Shown here piece after piece: positions 18,094 through 27,554 of a DNA stretch of 64,000 bases. The translations under genes and the position numbers were made by a program. Below the pieces are notes generated by a model. It was not told where the DNA came from, searched no databases, and saw only the letters and a program-made list of their open reading frames with translations. Every line of letters starts with the position of its first letter. Within the stretch, counting starts at the first letter, position 1. Source of the stretch: an uncultured Paraprevotella sp. (GTDB lineage Bacteria > Bacteroidota > Bacteroidia > Bacteroidales > Bacteroidaceae); NCBI GenBank assembly GCA_900546665.1, contig URDY01000008.1:62001-126000 (forward strand). Direction: 5' to 3'.

Positions 18094-19359
18094 CTACCTT
18101 ATTTTTAATGTAATGATGGTCATCGCTGCTAGAATAATGGTCGCGATCCAGAAACGGACTGTCACCTTCGATTCCAACCAGCAGCCTTTTGGCCAATTAA
18201 ACAGCACCTTGACGTCCGGTGCCAGCTGTCCCGGGCGCACTCTGAACGCATCATGGATAGGCGCACGTTTGAACACTCTAAGTTTCAGTCCTTTTCTGTT
18301 ACCCCACTTGGCATAATTAACCTGAAGAATCACACTCAGGCTTTCCATCAGGAATACAAAACACATCAAAGGAATCAACAATTCCTTGTGAATGATAATA
18401 GCCGTCACTGCTATAATACCGCCTATGGCCAGACTACCGGTGTCTCCCATGAATACTTGAGCCGGATAAGCGTTATACCACAAGAAACCGATCAATGCAC
18501 CCACAAACGCACAAATAAAGATCACCAATTCTTCCGAACCTGGAATAAACATAATATTCAGATAACTGGCAAACTCTATATGGCTTGATACATAAGCCAA
18601 CACGCCAAGTGCCACACCGATAATAGCCGAATTACCGGCTGCCATACCGTCCATACCGTCATTCAGATTAGACCCATTCGATACGGCCACGACCACCAAC
18701 GTGGTCATCACCACAAAAAGCACCCATCCGGCAGCTGTCTTGTATTTACCGCAGAAACTCATGATTTCCGCATAATCCAGATTGTTGTTTTTCACAAACG
18801 GAATCGTCGTCATGGTGGATTTCACCTTTTCGCTTTTGTGAACAACCACCTCTGCCGTTCCCTGTCTCTGCATGGTCACATTCTCGCGTATGACTGCATC
18901 CGGACTCAACCACAAGGTCAGACCGACAAACAGTCCAAGAACCGTCTGTCCGATCAACTTATAAATAGGACGCAAACCATCCTTCGTCACCTTCATCTTG
19001 ATATAGTCGTCCGCAAAGCCCAGAAGCCCCAGCCAGACAGTAGTCACCAACATCAGGATCATATAAATGTTACGCAAACGACCGAACAACAGACAAGGAA
19101 TAATGATGGACACAATAATAATAATTCCTCCCATGGTAGGTACTCCCTTTTTTTCCACACCATAAGGGTCGATACTCTTGTCACGTTGCGCCTCACTTAC
19201 ATGATGCCGTTTCATCCAACGGATAAAATATTCACCCAACCATGCTGATATAATCAGAGAAAGGATAAGAGTCAGCAATGCGCGGAAAGAAATATAAGTC
19301 CACATGTGTGAGCCTGGAATACCAAACTCATTCAAATACCTGAACAGATAATACAACAT
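18094..19359 (-). CDS. mraY: Phospho-MurNAc-pentapeptide translocase
   Basis: A 421-residue ten-helix enzyme forming lipid I. The Mg/UDP sites are visible as GLLGFADDYIKM (Asp-Asp), SNGSNLNDGMDGMAAG and NAYPAQVFMGDTGSLAIGG. It carries an extra loop of about 50 residues (around MQRQGTAEVVVHKSEK) compared with shorter proteobacterial MraY, which agrees with the longer Bacteroidetes form. Flanked by murE and murD in the same operon. Confidence 0.97.
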   Translation of the reverse strand: MLYYLFRYLNEFGIPGSHMWTYISFRALLTLILSLIISAWLGEYFIRWMKRHHVSEAQRDKSIDPYGVEKKGVPTMGGIIIIVSIIIPCLLFGRLRNIYMILMLVTTVWLGLLGFADDYIKMKVTKDGLRPIYKLIGQTVLGLFVGLTLWLSPDAVIRENVTMQRQGTAEVVVHKSEKVKSTMTTIPFVKNNNLDYAEIMSFCGKYKTAAGWVLFVVMTTLVVVAVSNGSNLNDGMDGMAAGNSAIIGVALGVLAYVSSHIEFASYLNIMFIPGSEELVIFICAFVGALIGFLWYNAYPAQVFMGDTGSLAIGGIIAVTAIIIHKELLIPLMCFVFLMESLSVILQVNYAKWGNRKGLKLRVFKRAPIHDAFRVRPGQLAPDVKVLFNWPKGCWLESKVTVRFWIATIILAAMTIITLKIR

Positions 19360-19371
19360 AATGTTTTGATT

Positions 19372-20823
19372 TTAAATGCCGAAAATTTCTCTTATCACTT
19401 CATGGTCATCAAAATGGTGTTTTACACCTTTTATTTCCTGATAATTCTCATGTCCCTTACCGGCTACAAGCACCACATCACCTGATTTGGCCATCTTGCA
19501 GGCTGCACGGATTGCTTCCTTACGATCAGCTATGGCCACAACCTTTCTCATCTGCTCCTTATCCAATCCTGCCAGCATGTCATCAATAATAGCTTGCGGT
19601 TCTTCAAAGCGCGGATTATCACTGGTAATGACCACCCGGTCACTATGATTGACTGCTTCCTGTGCCATAATCGGGCGTTTTCCCTTATCCCGGTTTCCTC
19701 CTGCTCCACAGACAGTAATTATCTCCCCTCTTCCGTTCAATATCTCATTTATTGTCTCCAGCACATTGACCAAGGCATCAGGAGTGTGGGCATAATCCAC
19801 AATTGCCGTCTGACCTTCTTTTGAACGTATGGTCTCAAAACGTCCGTTAACCGGACGCAATGTACTCATTTTTATCAGGATATCCTCCGGCATCTTGCCC
19901 AACATCACTGCAGCTCCATACACAGCCAGAAGGTTAGACACATTAAAACGGCCGATAAAAGGTACACTCACTTCCTTACCATTAATATCTAGGAACATAC
20001 CTTCAAAGGACTCTTCAAGAACCTTGGCTTTAAAATCCGCCATCGTACGCAATGAATAAGTCCTGACAACAGCTTTTGTATTTTGCACCATGACCATTCC
20101 ATTACGGTCATCTGCATTAGTCAGAGCAAAAGCATCTTTTGGCAAGGCATCAAAAAAAGCCTTTTTGGCATCTCTGTAATTTTCAAATGTCTTATGATAA
20201 TCCAGATGGTCTCTCGTCAGATTGGTAAAGATACCGCCTGCAAACTTCAGCCCGGCAATTCTCTGCTGTGCCACCGCATGTGAACTGACTTCCATAAAGG
20301 CATATTTGCAACCTTCATCAGCCATTCGTCCCAACAAACGGTTAAGCGTAATAGGATCTGGGGTCGTGTGATCTGCCGGAATGGCTTCACCGTCTATATA
20401 GTTGCACACAGTAGAACACAATCCACATTTATACCCGAACGCACGGAACATCTCATACAACAGTGTAGCAATAGTTGTTTTTCCGTTTGTTCCTGTCACG
20501 CCTATCAGATAAAGTTTTGAAGTAGGATCGCCATAGAACAAAGTAGCCAACCGTCCCACGGCATTCTCAGAGTCCTTGACCTGAATATAGGTCACATTTT
20601 CTGCCGTCTCACCCGGAATCTCTTCACAAACCACAGCTACAGCACCGTTTTCAACAGCCTTGCCGATATAGGCATGACCATCTGTCTGGGTTCCCTTTAC
20701 GGCCACGAACAGGCCTCCAGGCTGAACCTGACGAGAATCTATATTGATGTTAGTAATATCTTTATCCAAGCTTCCTCTGACCTCAACCGGATGAAAGCCT
20801 TTCAACAACTGCTCAAGAATCAT
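19372..20823 (-). CDS. murE: UDP-MurNAc-L-Ala-D-Glu--meso-diaminopimelate ligase
   Basis: A 483-residue Mur ligase adding the third stem residue. P-loop [16 protein letters not shown], the carbamylated-Lys region, and the specificity motif DNPR (residues 402-405 in [13 protein letters not shown]) are visible; DNPR is the established mark of meso-diaminopimelate specificity, so this cell wall should contain mDAP. It begins 2 bases after the ftsI stop and is tightly packed with mraY. Confidence 0.97.
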   Translation of the reverse strand: MILEQLLKGFHPVEVRGSLDKDITNINIDSRQVQPGGLFVAVKGTQTDGHAYIGKAVENGAVAVVCEEIPGETAENVTYIQVKDSENAVGRLATLFYGDPTSKLYLIGVTGTNGKTTIATLLYEMFRAFGYKCGLCSTVCNYIDGEAIPADHTTPDPITLNRLLGRMADEGCKYAFMEVSSHAVAQQRIAGLKFAGGIFTNLTRDHLDYHKTFENYRDAKKAFFDALPKDAFALTNADDRNGMVMVQNTKAVVRTYSLRTMADFKAKVLEESFEGMFLDINGKEVSVPFIGRFNVSNLLAVYGAAVMLGKMPEDILIKMSTLRPVNGRFETIRSKEGQTAIVDYAHTPDALVNVLETINEILNGRGEIITVCGAGGNRDKGKRPIMAQEAVNHSDRVVITSDNPRFEEPQAIIDDMLAGLDKEQMRKVVAIADRKEAIRAACKMAKSGDVVLVAGKGHENYQEIKGVKHHFDDHEVIREIFGI

Positions 20824-20825
20824 AA

Positions 20826-22994
20826 TTATTCCCCCCCTTTTTTAAGTTTTATCGATATAGTCTGTCCTTTCACTATCTTGGTTTCAGGTGCCAGACTTTG
20901 TACGACGACTCGTCCCACTCCTTCTATACGGACCTTAAGTCCGCGGCTTTCAAGAAGATAAACCGCATCCTTGGCTCCCATATTTCTGACATCCGGTACC
21001 TTATTATTTTCTGTTTTTTCAGAGATCAGCACCACCTGGTTGCCATTATTCTGTGCCTTTCCCCATACAGCAGCCTTTTCTGTCTGGTTCCAGTCCGCAC
21101 GATAAGGTATAGCCAGTTGCTGAAGCACAGAAGCTCCGGCCACCATATCCCCATCAAGAACCTCCGGCACAAACACAGAAGCCGAATCTGCCGCTTCGGT
21201 AACTTCACGATAAACGCCTTTTGCCATTACTCTTTGAGCGATTTCACTGAACACAGGGCCACAATGTCCTCCTCCCGAAGCCGGAAGACCTGTTTTCTGA
21301 ATGGCAACTATACAACTGTATTTAGGCGCATCTGAAGGATAATAGCCACAGAAACTGATAAGATATTTCATGGCTCCACCATGATATCCGCTCTTGCCCT
21401 GAGCAATCTGGGCCGTACCCGTCTTACCTGAAACCTTGAATTTCTTGTTACCGGCCTTACGTCCCAATCCTTTGCTGACAACCATTTCCAATATGTCCTG
21501 AATATCTTTCAGAGTCGATGGTGAACAGATCTGCTCCTTCAATACCTCTACCGGATACTCCCGCAACACCTCTCCATTTTTACAGACCGCACGGACGAAA
21601 CGAGGCTTAACCATCTTGCCGCCATTTGCTATTGCATTATAGAATGTCAGAGTAGCAATAGGCGGAATCTGGGTTTCATAACCGATACTCATCCATGCCA
21701 AAGCCGTTCTGGACCAGTTGCTGCCATCTGGTTTCGGGCGACGTACGCGCGGTTCTCCACTTCCCACAAAAGGAAGATTCAACGCCATGCCCACTCCTTC
21801 TCGGTAAAGACCATCCACAAACTTCTCCGGACAGTCATGATAATTATCATCAATAATCCGGCTTACGCCCACATTAGATGAATACATCAGCACTTCCGGA
21901 ACCGTCAGCTGTCCATAGCCTCCACGACGCCAGTTATGATCTTTCATCACGCGGCCATGCATGGGCCATTGTCCGTTGCCGGTATCCACTACATCATCCT
22001 TGGTGATCTTTCCATCCTCCAAAGCCACCATAATAGAAGCTGTCTTGAAGGTAGAACCCGGTTCCATCAAATCGGACACCGCATTATTCTTAACCTCACG
22101 GTATTCTCCATCACTGCATTTGGTCATATTGACGATAGCCTTCACATCCCCGGTCTGTACTTCCATCAGGACAACTACACCGACCTCGCCATTAATCTCC
22201 TTAAGCTGGCGCAACAAAGCCTTTTCAGCCATATCCTGCATGGACACATCTATTGTTGTCTCAATATCACATCCGTCAACCGGCGGTTCATCCACTATCG
22301 GCAACCACTTGTTACGAACCTTTGAGCGATGTGACTTTCCCGGTTTACCGCGAAGGACAGAATCATACGAAAGCTCCAGACCGTAACGTGCTGAATCCTT
22401 TCCGGCAAAAACCGCACCGAGCGTACGTGCTGCCAGCGTACCATAAGGTTTCTTACGCTGATTCTGTTCTTCCACATAGAAGCCGCCTTTAAAAGGACTT
22501 TCCTTCAGCAAAGGCAACTTTTTACACTCCTTATATTGTATATAGGATATCCGGTTACCATAAAGAAGCCAGTTTCTTCTTTTCAGTTTACGTCCTTTTT
22601 TCAATCTGTCCTTAAAGAAAGCCACAGAACGGTCCGGTATGATCCGATGGAGTCCTTCCGCTATCGAATCCAGTTTCTCCGTCAGCATACTGTCGCGCCA
22701 ATGCTGCAATTCTTTTGCCACGTCCGGATCCTTGTCATAAGCAATATAATCCATATAGATCTTATACTCCGGCAACGAACTGGCCATAACCTGCCCGTCG
22801 GCAGAAAGAATATTTCCCCGCTTGGCCGGCAACGGTACGTTTTCGCGCACCAGTTTCTGACTGACTTCCGCCCAGTATTCACTTTTAAAAAACATCAGAT
22901 AAGCCGCATTACCCAATATATAGAGTCCTCCCAAGGTCAATAGCACGATAACCACAAAATACCGCGGCATGATTCTCTTTCTGTCGAAGTTCAT
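20826..22994 (-). CDS. ftsI: Class B penicillin-binding protein FtsI with C-terminal PASTA domain
   Basis: A 722-residue septal transpeptidase. One membrane helix near the N terminus (about 11-35), a dimerisation domain, then the transpeptidase domain with the nucleophile in STFK (314-317), SSN (372-374) and KTG (524-526). The last 55 residues (from [17 protein letters not shown]) form a PASTA domain, the sensor-like module common in SpoVD/PBP2x-type enzymes. It starts inside the end of ftsL (4-base overlap) and pairs functionally with FtsW. Confidence 0.95.
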   Translation of the reverse strand: MNFDRKRIMPRYFVVIVLLTLGGLYILGNAAYLMFFKSEYWAEVSQKLVRENVPLPAKRGNILSADGQVMASSLPEYKIYMDYIAYDKDPDVAKELQHWRDSMLTEKLDSIAEGLHRIIPDRSVAFFKDRLKKGRKLKRRNWLLYGNRISYIQYKECKKLPLLKESPFKGGFYVEEQNQRKKPYGTLAARTLGAVFAGKDSARYGLELSYDSVLRGKPGKSHRSKVRNKWLPIVDEPPVDGCDIETTIDVSMQDMAEKALLRQLKEINGEVGVVVLMEVQTGDVKAIVNMTKCSDGEYREVKNNAVSDLMEPGSTFKTASIMVALEDGKITKDDVVDTGNGQWPMHGRVMKDHNWRRGGYGQLTVPEVLMYSSNVGVSRIIDDNYHDCPEKFVDGLYREGVGMALNLPFVGSGEPRVRRPKPDGSNWSRTALAWMSIGYETQIPPIATLTFYNAIANGGKMVKPRFVRAVCKNGEVLREYPVEVLKEQICSPSTLKDIQDILEMVVSKGLGRKAGNKKFKVSGKTGTAQIAQGKSGYHGGAMKYLISFCGYYPSDAPKYSCIVAIQKTGLPASGGGHCGPVFSEIAQRVMAKGVYREVTEAADSASVFVPEVLDGDMVAGASVLQQLAIPYRADWNQTEKAAVWGKAQNNGNQVVLISEKTENNKVPDVRNMGAKDAVYLLESRGLKVRIEGVGRVVVQSLAPETKIVKGQTISIKLKKGGE

Positions 22995-23509
22995 TCTTCC
23001 TCCTTATTTTGTTTGATGACAAAAGGCGGCTCCTTTGGTGAAGCCAGCAGGCTGTCGGCAGTATGCCGCAAAGACGCCTCCACCTGGCTTTGCCTTGTTT
23101 TGGTCGTCAGCTCGCTCGAACGGGTCAGCGCATAATACCTCAGCTCGGTTAATTCCGTTTTAAGTTTCTCAATTTCAATAATTTCCTGTTGTGACGAATA
23201 ACGATTAGTGATATATAATATGGCAAAAAGCACACACATCAATATCAGGCCCATTTGTTTTTTTAGCCATCCGTTCATCAGGATGTCACCTCCGAGTATC
23301 TCACGCAAAGTGAGATTGTTGCGCACTTCTACACCTTCACTCTCCGTAAAAGTCTGGATGGTTACCAACCCCGTTTCCGTTTTTGCATCCGACTGCGTTT
23401 CTGCATTATCCGCAGTCTCTTCCGAGACAGCCTCCGCGCAGGTACTTTCGTCTGCTTCAGGCTGCGCGTTCTGTTGCGCTTTCCGCCTCAAGAACCATCT
23501 TTTTTTCAT
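22991..23509 (-). CDS. FtsL-like division protein
   Basis: A 172-residue bitopic protein. An acidic, low-complexity cytosolic part (Ala/Glu/Thr-rich, about residues 10-75) precedes one membrane helix (MGLILMCVLFAILYITN) and a periplasmic coiled coil (QQEIIEIEKLKTELTELRYYALTRSSEL). Topology, small size and position between rsmH and ftsI fit the FtsL place in the cluster; sequence conservation in FtsL is poor, so the name rests largely on context. The N-terminal extension is longer than in E. coli FtsL. Confidence 0.8.
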   Translation of the reverse strand: MKKRWFLRRKAQQNAQPEADESTCAEAVSEETADNAETQSDAKTETGLVTIQTFTESEGVEVRNNLTLREILGGDILMNGWLKKQMGLILMCVLFAILYITNRYSSQQEIIEIEKLKTELTELRYYALTRSSELTTKTRQSQVEASLRHTADSLLASPKEPPFVIKQNKEEE

Positions 23510-23523
23510 ATCTTACTGATTGA

Positions 23524-24447
23524 TTATTTTTTAGCTATTTTTTCCGCAATTCTTAGTTTGGCGCTCCGGCTTCGTGGATTCTCCTGCTGCTCTTTTTCGT
23601 CTGCCACAATGACCTTATTGTTAACAGCCCGGAAAGGACAGTTTATTCTGCCAAAGAAATCCTGCTCCACTTTACCTTCCACATTTCCGGTTTTTATGAT
23701 ATTCTTGACCATACGGTCTTCCAGAGAGTGATAAGTCAACACCGACAGACGCCCGCCTGGAGCCAATATTTCCGAAGCCGCCATCAGCATTTCCTTCAAC
23801 GCATCCATTTCCTGATTCACTTCAATACGCAAGGCCTGAAATGCCTTGGCCAGTTCCTTCTTTTCACGGTCACGGGGAAACACCGGTTTTACAACTTCCA
23901 AAAACTCTTCAACTGTTTCCAGACGTCCTCGTGCACGGGCTTTTACCAACAAGGAAGCCAACTTGCGGCTTTGTTTCAGTTCACCATACAGATAAAACAG
24001 GCTGGCCAGTTGTTCTTCGGAATAATCATTGACAATATCAGCTGCTGTTCTGGAAGCCCGTTTATTCATTCTCATATCCAGAGCACCTTCAAACCGGAAA
24101 GAAAAGCCACGGCTACGGTCATCAAAATGATGACTGGAAACACCCAGATCAGCCAGAATACCGTCTACCTGAGGTATATCATAATATCGCATCCAGTTCT
24201 TCAGATAGCGAAAATTGCTCCTGACAAAAGTCAATCTTTCGTCATCCGGCACATTCCGTTCCGCATCAGCATCCTGATCAAAGCTGAAAAGCCGGCCTGA
24301 AGGTGACAGACGCCTCAGGATTTCCCGACTGTGTCCACCTCCTCCAAATGTCACGTCTATATAAACGCCTTCAGGATTGATATTCAGACCATCCACCGTC
24401 TCTTTTAACAATACCGGCACATGATAAACATTTTCTTCAGCTGTCAT
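23524..24447 (-). CDS. rsmH: 16S rRNA (cytosine-1402-N4)-methyltransferase
   Basis: A 307-residue SAM-dependent methyltransferase modifying C1402 of 16S rRNA. VYHVPVLLKETVDGL at the start, DVTFGGGGHSREIL (SAM loop), GILADLGVSSHHFDD and FSFRFEGALDMRM are diagnostic. I set the start at MTAEEN (24447), behind AAAGAGAGAGAA; the longer frame begins with TTG at 24477, which lies inside the TATCTTTG promoter box (24475-24482). It is the first gene of the dcw operon; no mraZ is present upstream. Confidence 0.95.
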   Translation of the reverse strand: MTAEENVYHVPVLLKETVDGLNINPEGVYIDVTFGGGGHSREILRRLSPSGRLFSFDQDADAERNVPDDERLTFVRSNFRYLKNWMRYYDIPQVDGILADLGVSSHHFDDRSRGFSFRFEGALDMRMNKRASRTAADIVNDYSEEQLASLFYLYGELKQSRKLASLLVKARARGRLETVEEFLEVVKPVFPRDREKKELAKAFQALRIEVNQEMDALKEMLMAASEILAPGGRLSVLTYHSLEDRMVKNIIKTGNVEGKVEQDFFGRINCPFRAVNNKVIVADEKEQQENPRSRSAKLRIAEKIAKK

Positions 24448-24474
24448 TTCTCTCTCTTTAACGATTTTTGGCTT

Positions 24475-24482
24475 CAAAGATA
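24475..24482 (-). promoter_or_regulatory. Promoter -7 box of the dcw operon
   Basis: TATCTTTG on the minus strand matches TAnnTTTG, 27 bases before the rsmH ATG. The -33 region (about 24502-24505) reads GGTG, a weak match. Confidence 0.6.
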
Positions 24483-24653
24483 CGAAATTCCGTACACTCT
24501 ACACCTTATTATATAAAAAATATTTTTTCGGCTTCTTTTACCCGTCATACGGGCATTAAAATCCCTGTTAATATAGAGGAACTTATTCATTCAAATTATC
24601 ACTCAATTTTATTAAAAAGAATTAAATTATCTTTATATTACCACCATTCATAC

Positions 24654-24661
24654 TAATTTTG
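24654..24661 (+). promoter_or_regulatory. -7 box of the exported cyclophilin gene
   Basis: TAATTTTG matches TAnnTTTG, 32 bases before the ATG; a TTT about 19 bases upstream is only a partial -33 box. Confidence 0.5.
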
Positions 24662-24693
24662 TAAATTGTCAATACCTAAAAGAACACTGAAAC

Positions 24694-25422
24694 ATGAAAA
24701 GAATCTTTTTTGTATTTCTGCTGATCATGACATTACCTGCCATATCTGTTCTTTCCGCGAAAGAAAAAAGATCAATTGTCCGACTGGAAACTTCCATGGG
24801 TGTCATACGCATTGCATTGAGTGATGACACGCCTGTTCACCGGGACAATTTTCTCAGAAACACAGAACTGGGACTTTATAACGGTTCCTCTTTCCACAGG
24901 GTTATCAAGGACTTTATGATTCAAGGCGGAATTCCCACGGAGGAAGCTGTCAGCCAACTGGCCGACAGTACGAAAAATCCGACCAGATACCTGCTCCCGC
25001 CAGAAATAGCTTTACCCTATCTTTATCATAAACAAGGAGCCGTAGGAATGGCTCGCGAACCAGACGAAAGCAACCCGGATCATCTGAGCGACGGTGCTCA
25101 ATTCTATATCGTCTGGGGAAAGACCTATTCTTCATCTGAACTTAAAAAGCTCCCTGCCGATTTCACACTCGACATGTCACTCGACTATCGTACCAAGGGC
25201 GGCGCACCCCAACTTGACGGCAGCTATACAGTTTTTGGCGAAGTCATCGAAGGCCTGGACGTAGTCGGTCAAATTCAGGAGCAGACTACAAATGCCGATA
25301 ATGACCGTCCCATTAAGGACATCCTCATTCTTAAGGCTACGGTTGAACAGAAATCAGAGGATGCAACCAATACTACAAAAAGAAAATCTGCCCGACGTAC
25401 AAACCGTCACCTTATTTACTAA
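24694..25422 (+). CDS. Exported cyclophilin-type peptidyl-prolyl isomerase
   Basis: A 242-residue PPIase with a signal peptide (residues 1 to about 22). The catalytic region YNGSSFHRVIKDFMIQGG holds the conserved Arg, and GAQFYIVWG and GSYTVFGEVIEGLDVVGQI complete the cyclophilin core. Between the two there is an insertion (around STKNPTRYLLPPEIALPYLYHKQGAVGMAR) seen in the Bacteroidetes form. The C-terminal 20 residues are Lys/Arg-rich. It probably helps fold envelope proteins. It is divergent from rsmH, sharing a 246-base intergenic region with promoters on both strands. Confidence 0.9.
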   Translation: MKRIFFVFLLIMTLPAISVLSAKEKRSIVRLETSMGVIRIALSDDTPVHRDNFLRNTELGLYNGSSFHRVIKDFMIQGGIPTEEAVSQLADSTKNPTRYLLPPEIALPYLYHKQGAVGMAREPDESNPDHLSDGAQFYIVWGKTYSSSELKKLPADFTLDMSLDYRTKGGAPQLDGSYTVFGEVIEGLDVVGQIQEQTTNADNDRPIKDILILKATVEQKSEDATNTTKRKSARRTNRHLIY

Positions 25423-25497
25423 AACCAAATACAAAAAGAATCATTCATCCCCAATTAGCTATTTTTGTGTCCTTATCGCCCTATTTAATATACGGTA

Positions 25498-25551
25498 TAC
25501 CGCATTTTATACCGGAATATCATGATATTCAAGGTTTTTTTATTAACTTTG
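25498..25551 (+). promoter_or_regulatory. Putative regulated promoter of the PCMD lipoprotein operon
   Basis: A direct repeat TACCG-N7-TACCG followed by RAATA (25498-25519) lies 46 bases before the -7 box TAACTTTG (25544-25551). A perfect 16-base palindrome (25515-25530) and a 10-base palindrome CGGTATACCG (25493-25502) overlap it. The -33 position lacks TTG, which suggests dependence on an activator. A near copy is found at 28740. Confidence 0.55.
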
Positions 25552-25575
25552 CAGCTGTTTTGATACAAGCTATTT

Positions 25576-26712
25576 ATGAGAAAAGTTCTATTTGCGCTAC
25601 TTATCTTTTCCGCCGTATTCGTTTCGTGTATACGAGATGAAGCGCCTAATGCTGAGTGTGATATAGAAAATGCCACTGTCAGCACTCGCTGGCGTGACAT
25701 GTTATTTTACAATCAATCGGACACGTCTAAAAGTATTATTTCCGCAGACAGTACAATCGTATTTTATATCAAAACTGGGGCTGATGCTTATCTGAAAGAC
25801 CTTGCCGTTTATTTCAAACTGACAGCAGGAGCGACAATCAAACCAGCCAACGGATCTACACAAGACTTCAGTCAGGGGCCTGTACGTTATAGAGTCACCT
25901 CGGAAGATGGCATGTGGCATCGGGATTATCTGGTAGAATTCAAACCGATACAACCAATTACTACTGACATCAAATTTGAAGACTTCGAACTGGATGCCAG
26001 TCAGAAATATTATACCTGGTTCGAAAGAAATGAATATAACGATAAGCTGACAATATGGGCTACCGGCAATCCAGGTTATAAACTCAGTAAGTCATCAGCC
26101 AAATGGTACCAATATCCTACCGTTCCATGTGATTCACCCAGCGTCAGTGGACATGCAGTCAAACTGACCACACAGGACACCCGTCCTTTCGGCAATCTGG
26201 TCAATATGCGTATCGCTGCTGGCAACCTGTTTATCGGTACATTCGATGTCAGCAATGCGCTGACTGATGCTATGGCTGCCACACGTTTTGGCTTGCCTTT
26301 TAACAAAAAACCAATCGTATTCGAAGGTTATTACCAATACCAGCCCGGACCTGAATTTTGGGATCGTGCCGGCAATCCCATTGAAGGTAAAATAGATAAT
26401 CCGGACCTATATGCCGTGCTCTACCGCAATACGGACGAAAACGGCAACAGCTTTACTTTGAGAGGAGACAACGTACTGACCCATCCTAACATTGTAGCAC
26501 TGGCCCGCCTACAGAATCCAGTACACGGTCAAACCTGGCAAAAATTCAGTATTCCATTCGAATACACCGAAAAAATAGACAAAACAATGCTTAAGAACTA
26601 CCAATATAATCTGAGCGTAGTCTTTACCTCCAGTATCGAAGGAGCGGAATTCCGTGGAGCCATAGGCAGCACACTCTATGTAGACGAAGTCAAAATCATT
26701 TGCGAAGAATAA
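25576..26712 (+). CDS. PCMD-domain lipoprotein
   Basis: A 378-residue lipoprotein (lipobox VFVSC, Cys18). Residues about 25-130 form an immunoglobulin-like strand region ending in RYRVTSEDGMWHRDYLVEF, similar to DUF4493/DUF4971-type N-terminal modules; residues about 150-378 match the PCMD (putative carbohydrate metabolism) domain, with VSGHAVKLTTQDT, LFIGTFDV, RFGLPF and YVDEVKIICE. The fold resembles carbohydrate-binding jelly rolls; ligand unknown. First gene of a unit with the barrel protein 2 bases downstream. I infer a cell-surface glycan or matrix role. Confidence 0.85.
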   Translation: MRKVLFALLIFSAVFVSCIRDEAPNAECDIENATVSTRWRDMLFYNQSDTSKSIISADSTIVFYIKTGADAYLKDLAVYFKLTAGATIKPANGSTQDFSQGPVRYRVTSEDGMWHRDYLVEFKPIQPITTDIKFEDFELDASQKYYTWFERNEYNDKLTIWATGNPGYKLSKSSAKWYQYPTVPCDSPSVSGHAVKLTTQDTRPFGNLVNMRIAAGNLFIGTFDVSNALTDAMAATRFGLPFNKKPIVFEGYYQYQPGPEFWDRAGNPIEGKIDNPDLYAVLYRNTDENGNSFTLRGDNVLTHPNIVALARLQNPVHGQTWQKFSIPFEYTEKIDKTMLKNYQYNLSVVFTSSIEGAEFRGAIGSTLYVDEVKIICEE

Positions 26713-26714
26713 TC

Positions 26715-27518
26715 ATGATCAAAATCATCAAATATCTGTTGGTTGTCTGTGTATTAAGCCTGACTGATAACCTTTACGCTTTTAATAACGAGGAGCAACA
26801 AGAGAAAGAAGCACAATTTGCCCATTGGGGACCGGCAGAAAACCATCATGGCATGGGGTGTCTGTTCCGTTTGGGTTTTGCACTTGGCGGCACGTCTCCA
26901 TTGCCCATTCCACAGGAAATCCGCAGTATTAACAAATTCCGTCCCGAAGGCGGACTGAGTATCGGTGTAGACGGTTTCAAACTGTTCAACCGCCAATGGG
27001 GTATAATGACCGGTCTACGATTCTTTATAGAAGGCATGTACACCGAAGCCAACGTAAAGAACTATAAAATGAGTATCGCCATGGACAATGAAGTCCTGAA
27101 AGGCCATTTCACCGGTACGGACGTAACCGAAACCAAAATGACAGGACTGACCATCCCGTTTCTGGCAATCTATCGTGTCAGCCCGAGATGGACATTCAAC
27201 CTTGGTCCATACATCAGTTATCATACCAGTCATTCTTTCAAAGGCTCAGTCTATAACGGCTATCTGAGAGAAAATGATCCGACCGGACAGAAAATCAACA
27301 TCTCATCAGACAATCCGGCGACTTATGATTTCAGCGAGGACATGCGCAACTTCTTTTGGGGGTTGGAATTCGGTTTCGACTGTCGCGTACGCAATCACCT
27401 CAATGTATTTGGTATGGTTGACTGGGGATTAAATGGTGCTTTCCAGAGTGATTTCAACACCATTGCATTCACCATGTATCCCATTTATGCCACTTTTGGC
27501 CTGGCCTACTATTATTAA
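26715..27518 (+). CDS. Outer membrane beta-barrel protein
   Basis: A 267-residue exported protein with a signal peptide ending near LYA-F. It has alternating hydrophobic/polar strands rich in Gly and aromatic residues and ends in FGLAYYY, with the terminal aromatic residue expected for BAM-dependent insertion. It fits the porin-like outer membrane beta-barrel group of Bacteroidetes. Start placed at 26715 (ATG, 2 bases after the PCMD stop); a longer frame would begin with TTG inside the PCMD gene. Co-transcription with the PCMD lipoprotein suggests a barrel and lipoprotein pair. Confidence 0.82.
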   Translation: MIKIIKYLLVVCVLSLTDNLYAFNNEEQQEKEAQFAHWGPAENHHGMGCLFRLGFALGGTSPLPIPQEIRSINKFRPEGGLSIGVDGFKLFNRQWGIMTGLRFFIEGMYTEANVKNYKMSIAMDNEVLKGHFTGTDVTETKMTGLTIPFLAIYRVSPRWTFNLGPYISYHTSHSFKGSVYNGYLRENDPTGQKINISSDNPATYDFSEDMRNFFWGLEFGFDCRVRNHLNVFGMVDWGLNGAFQSDFNTIAFTMYPIYATFGLAYYY

Positions 27519-27554
27519 GAACAAGAAGACATATAACAAATACATATTAAATCT

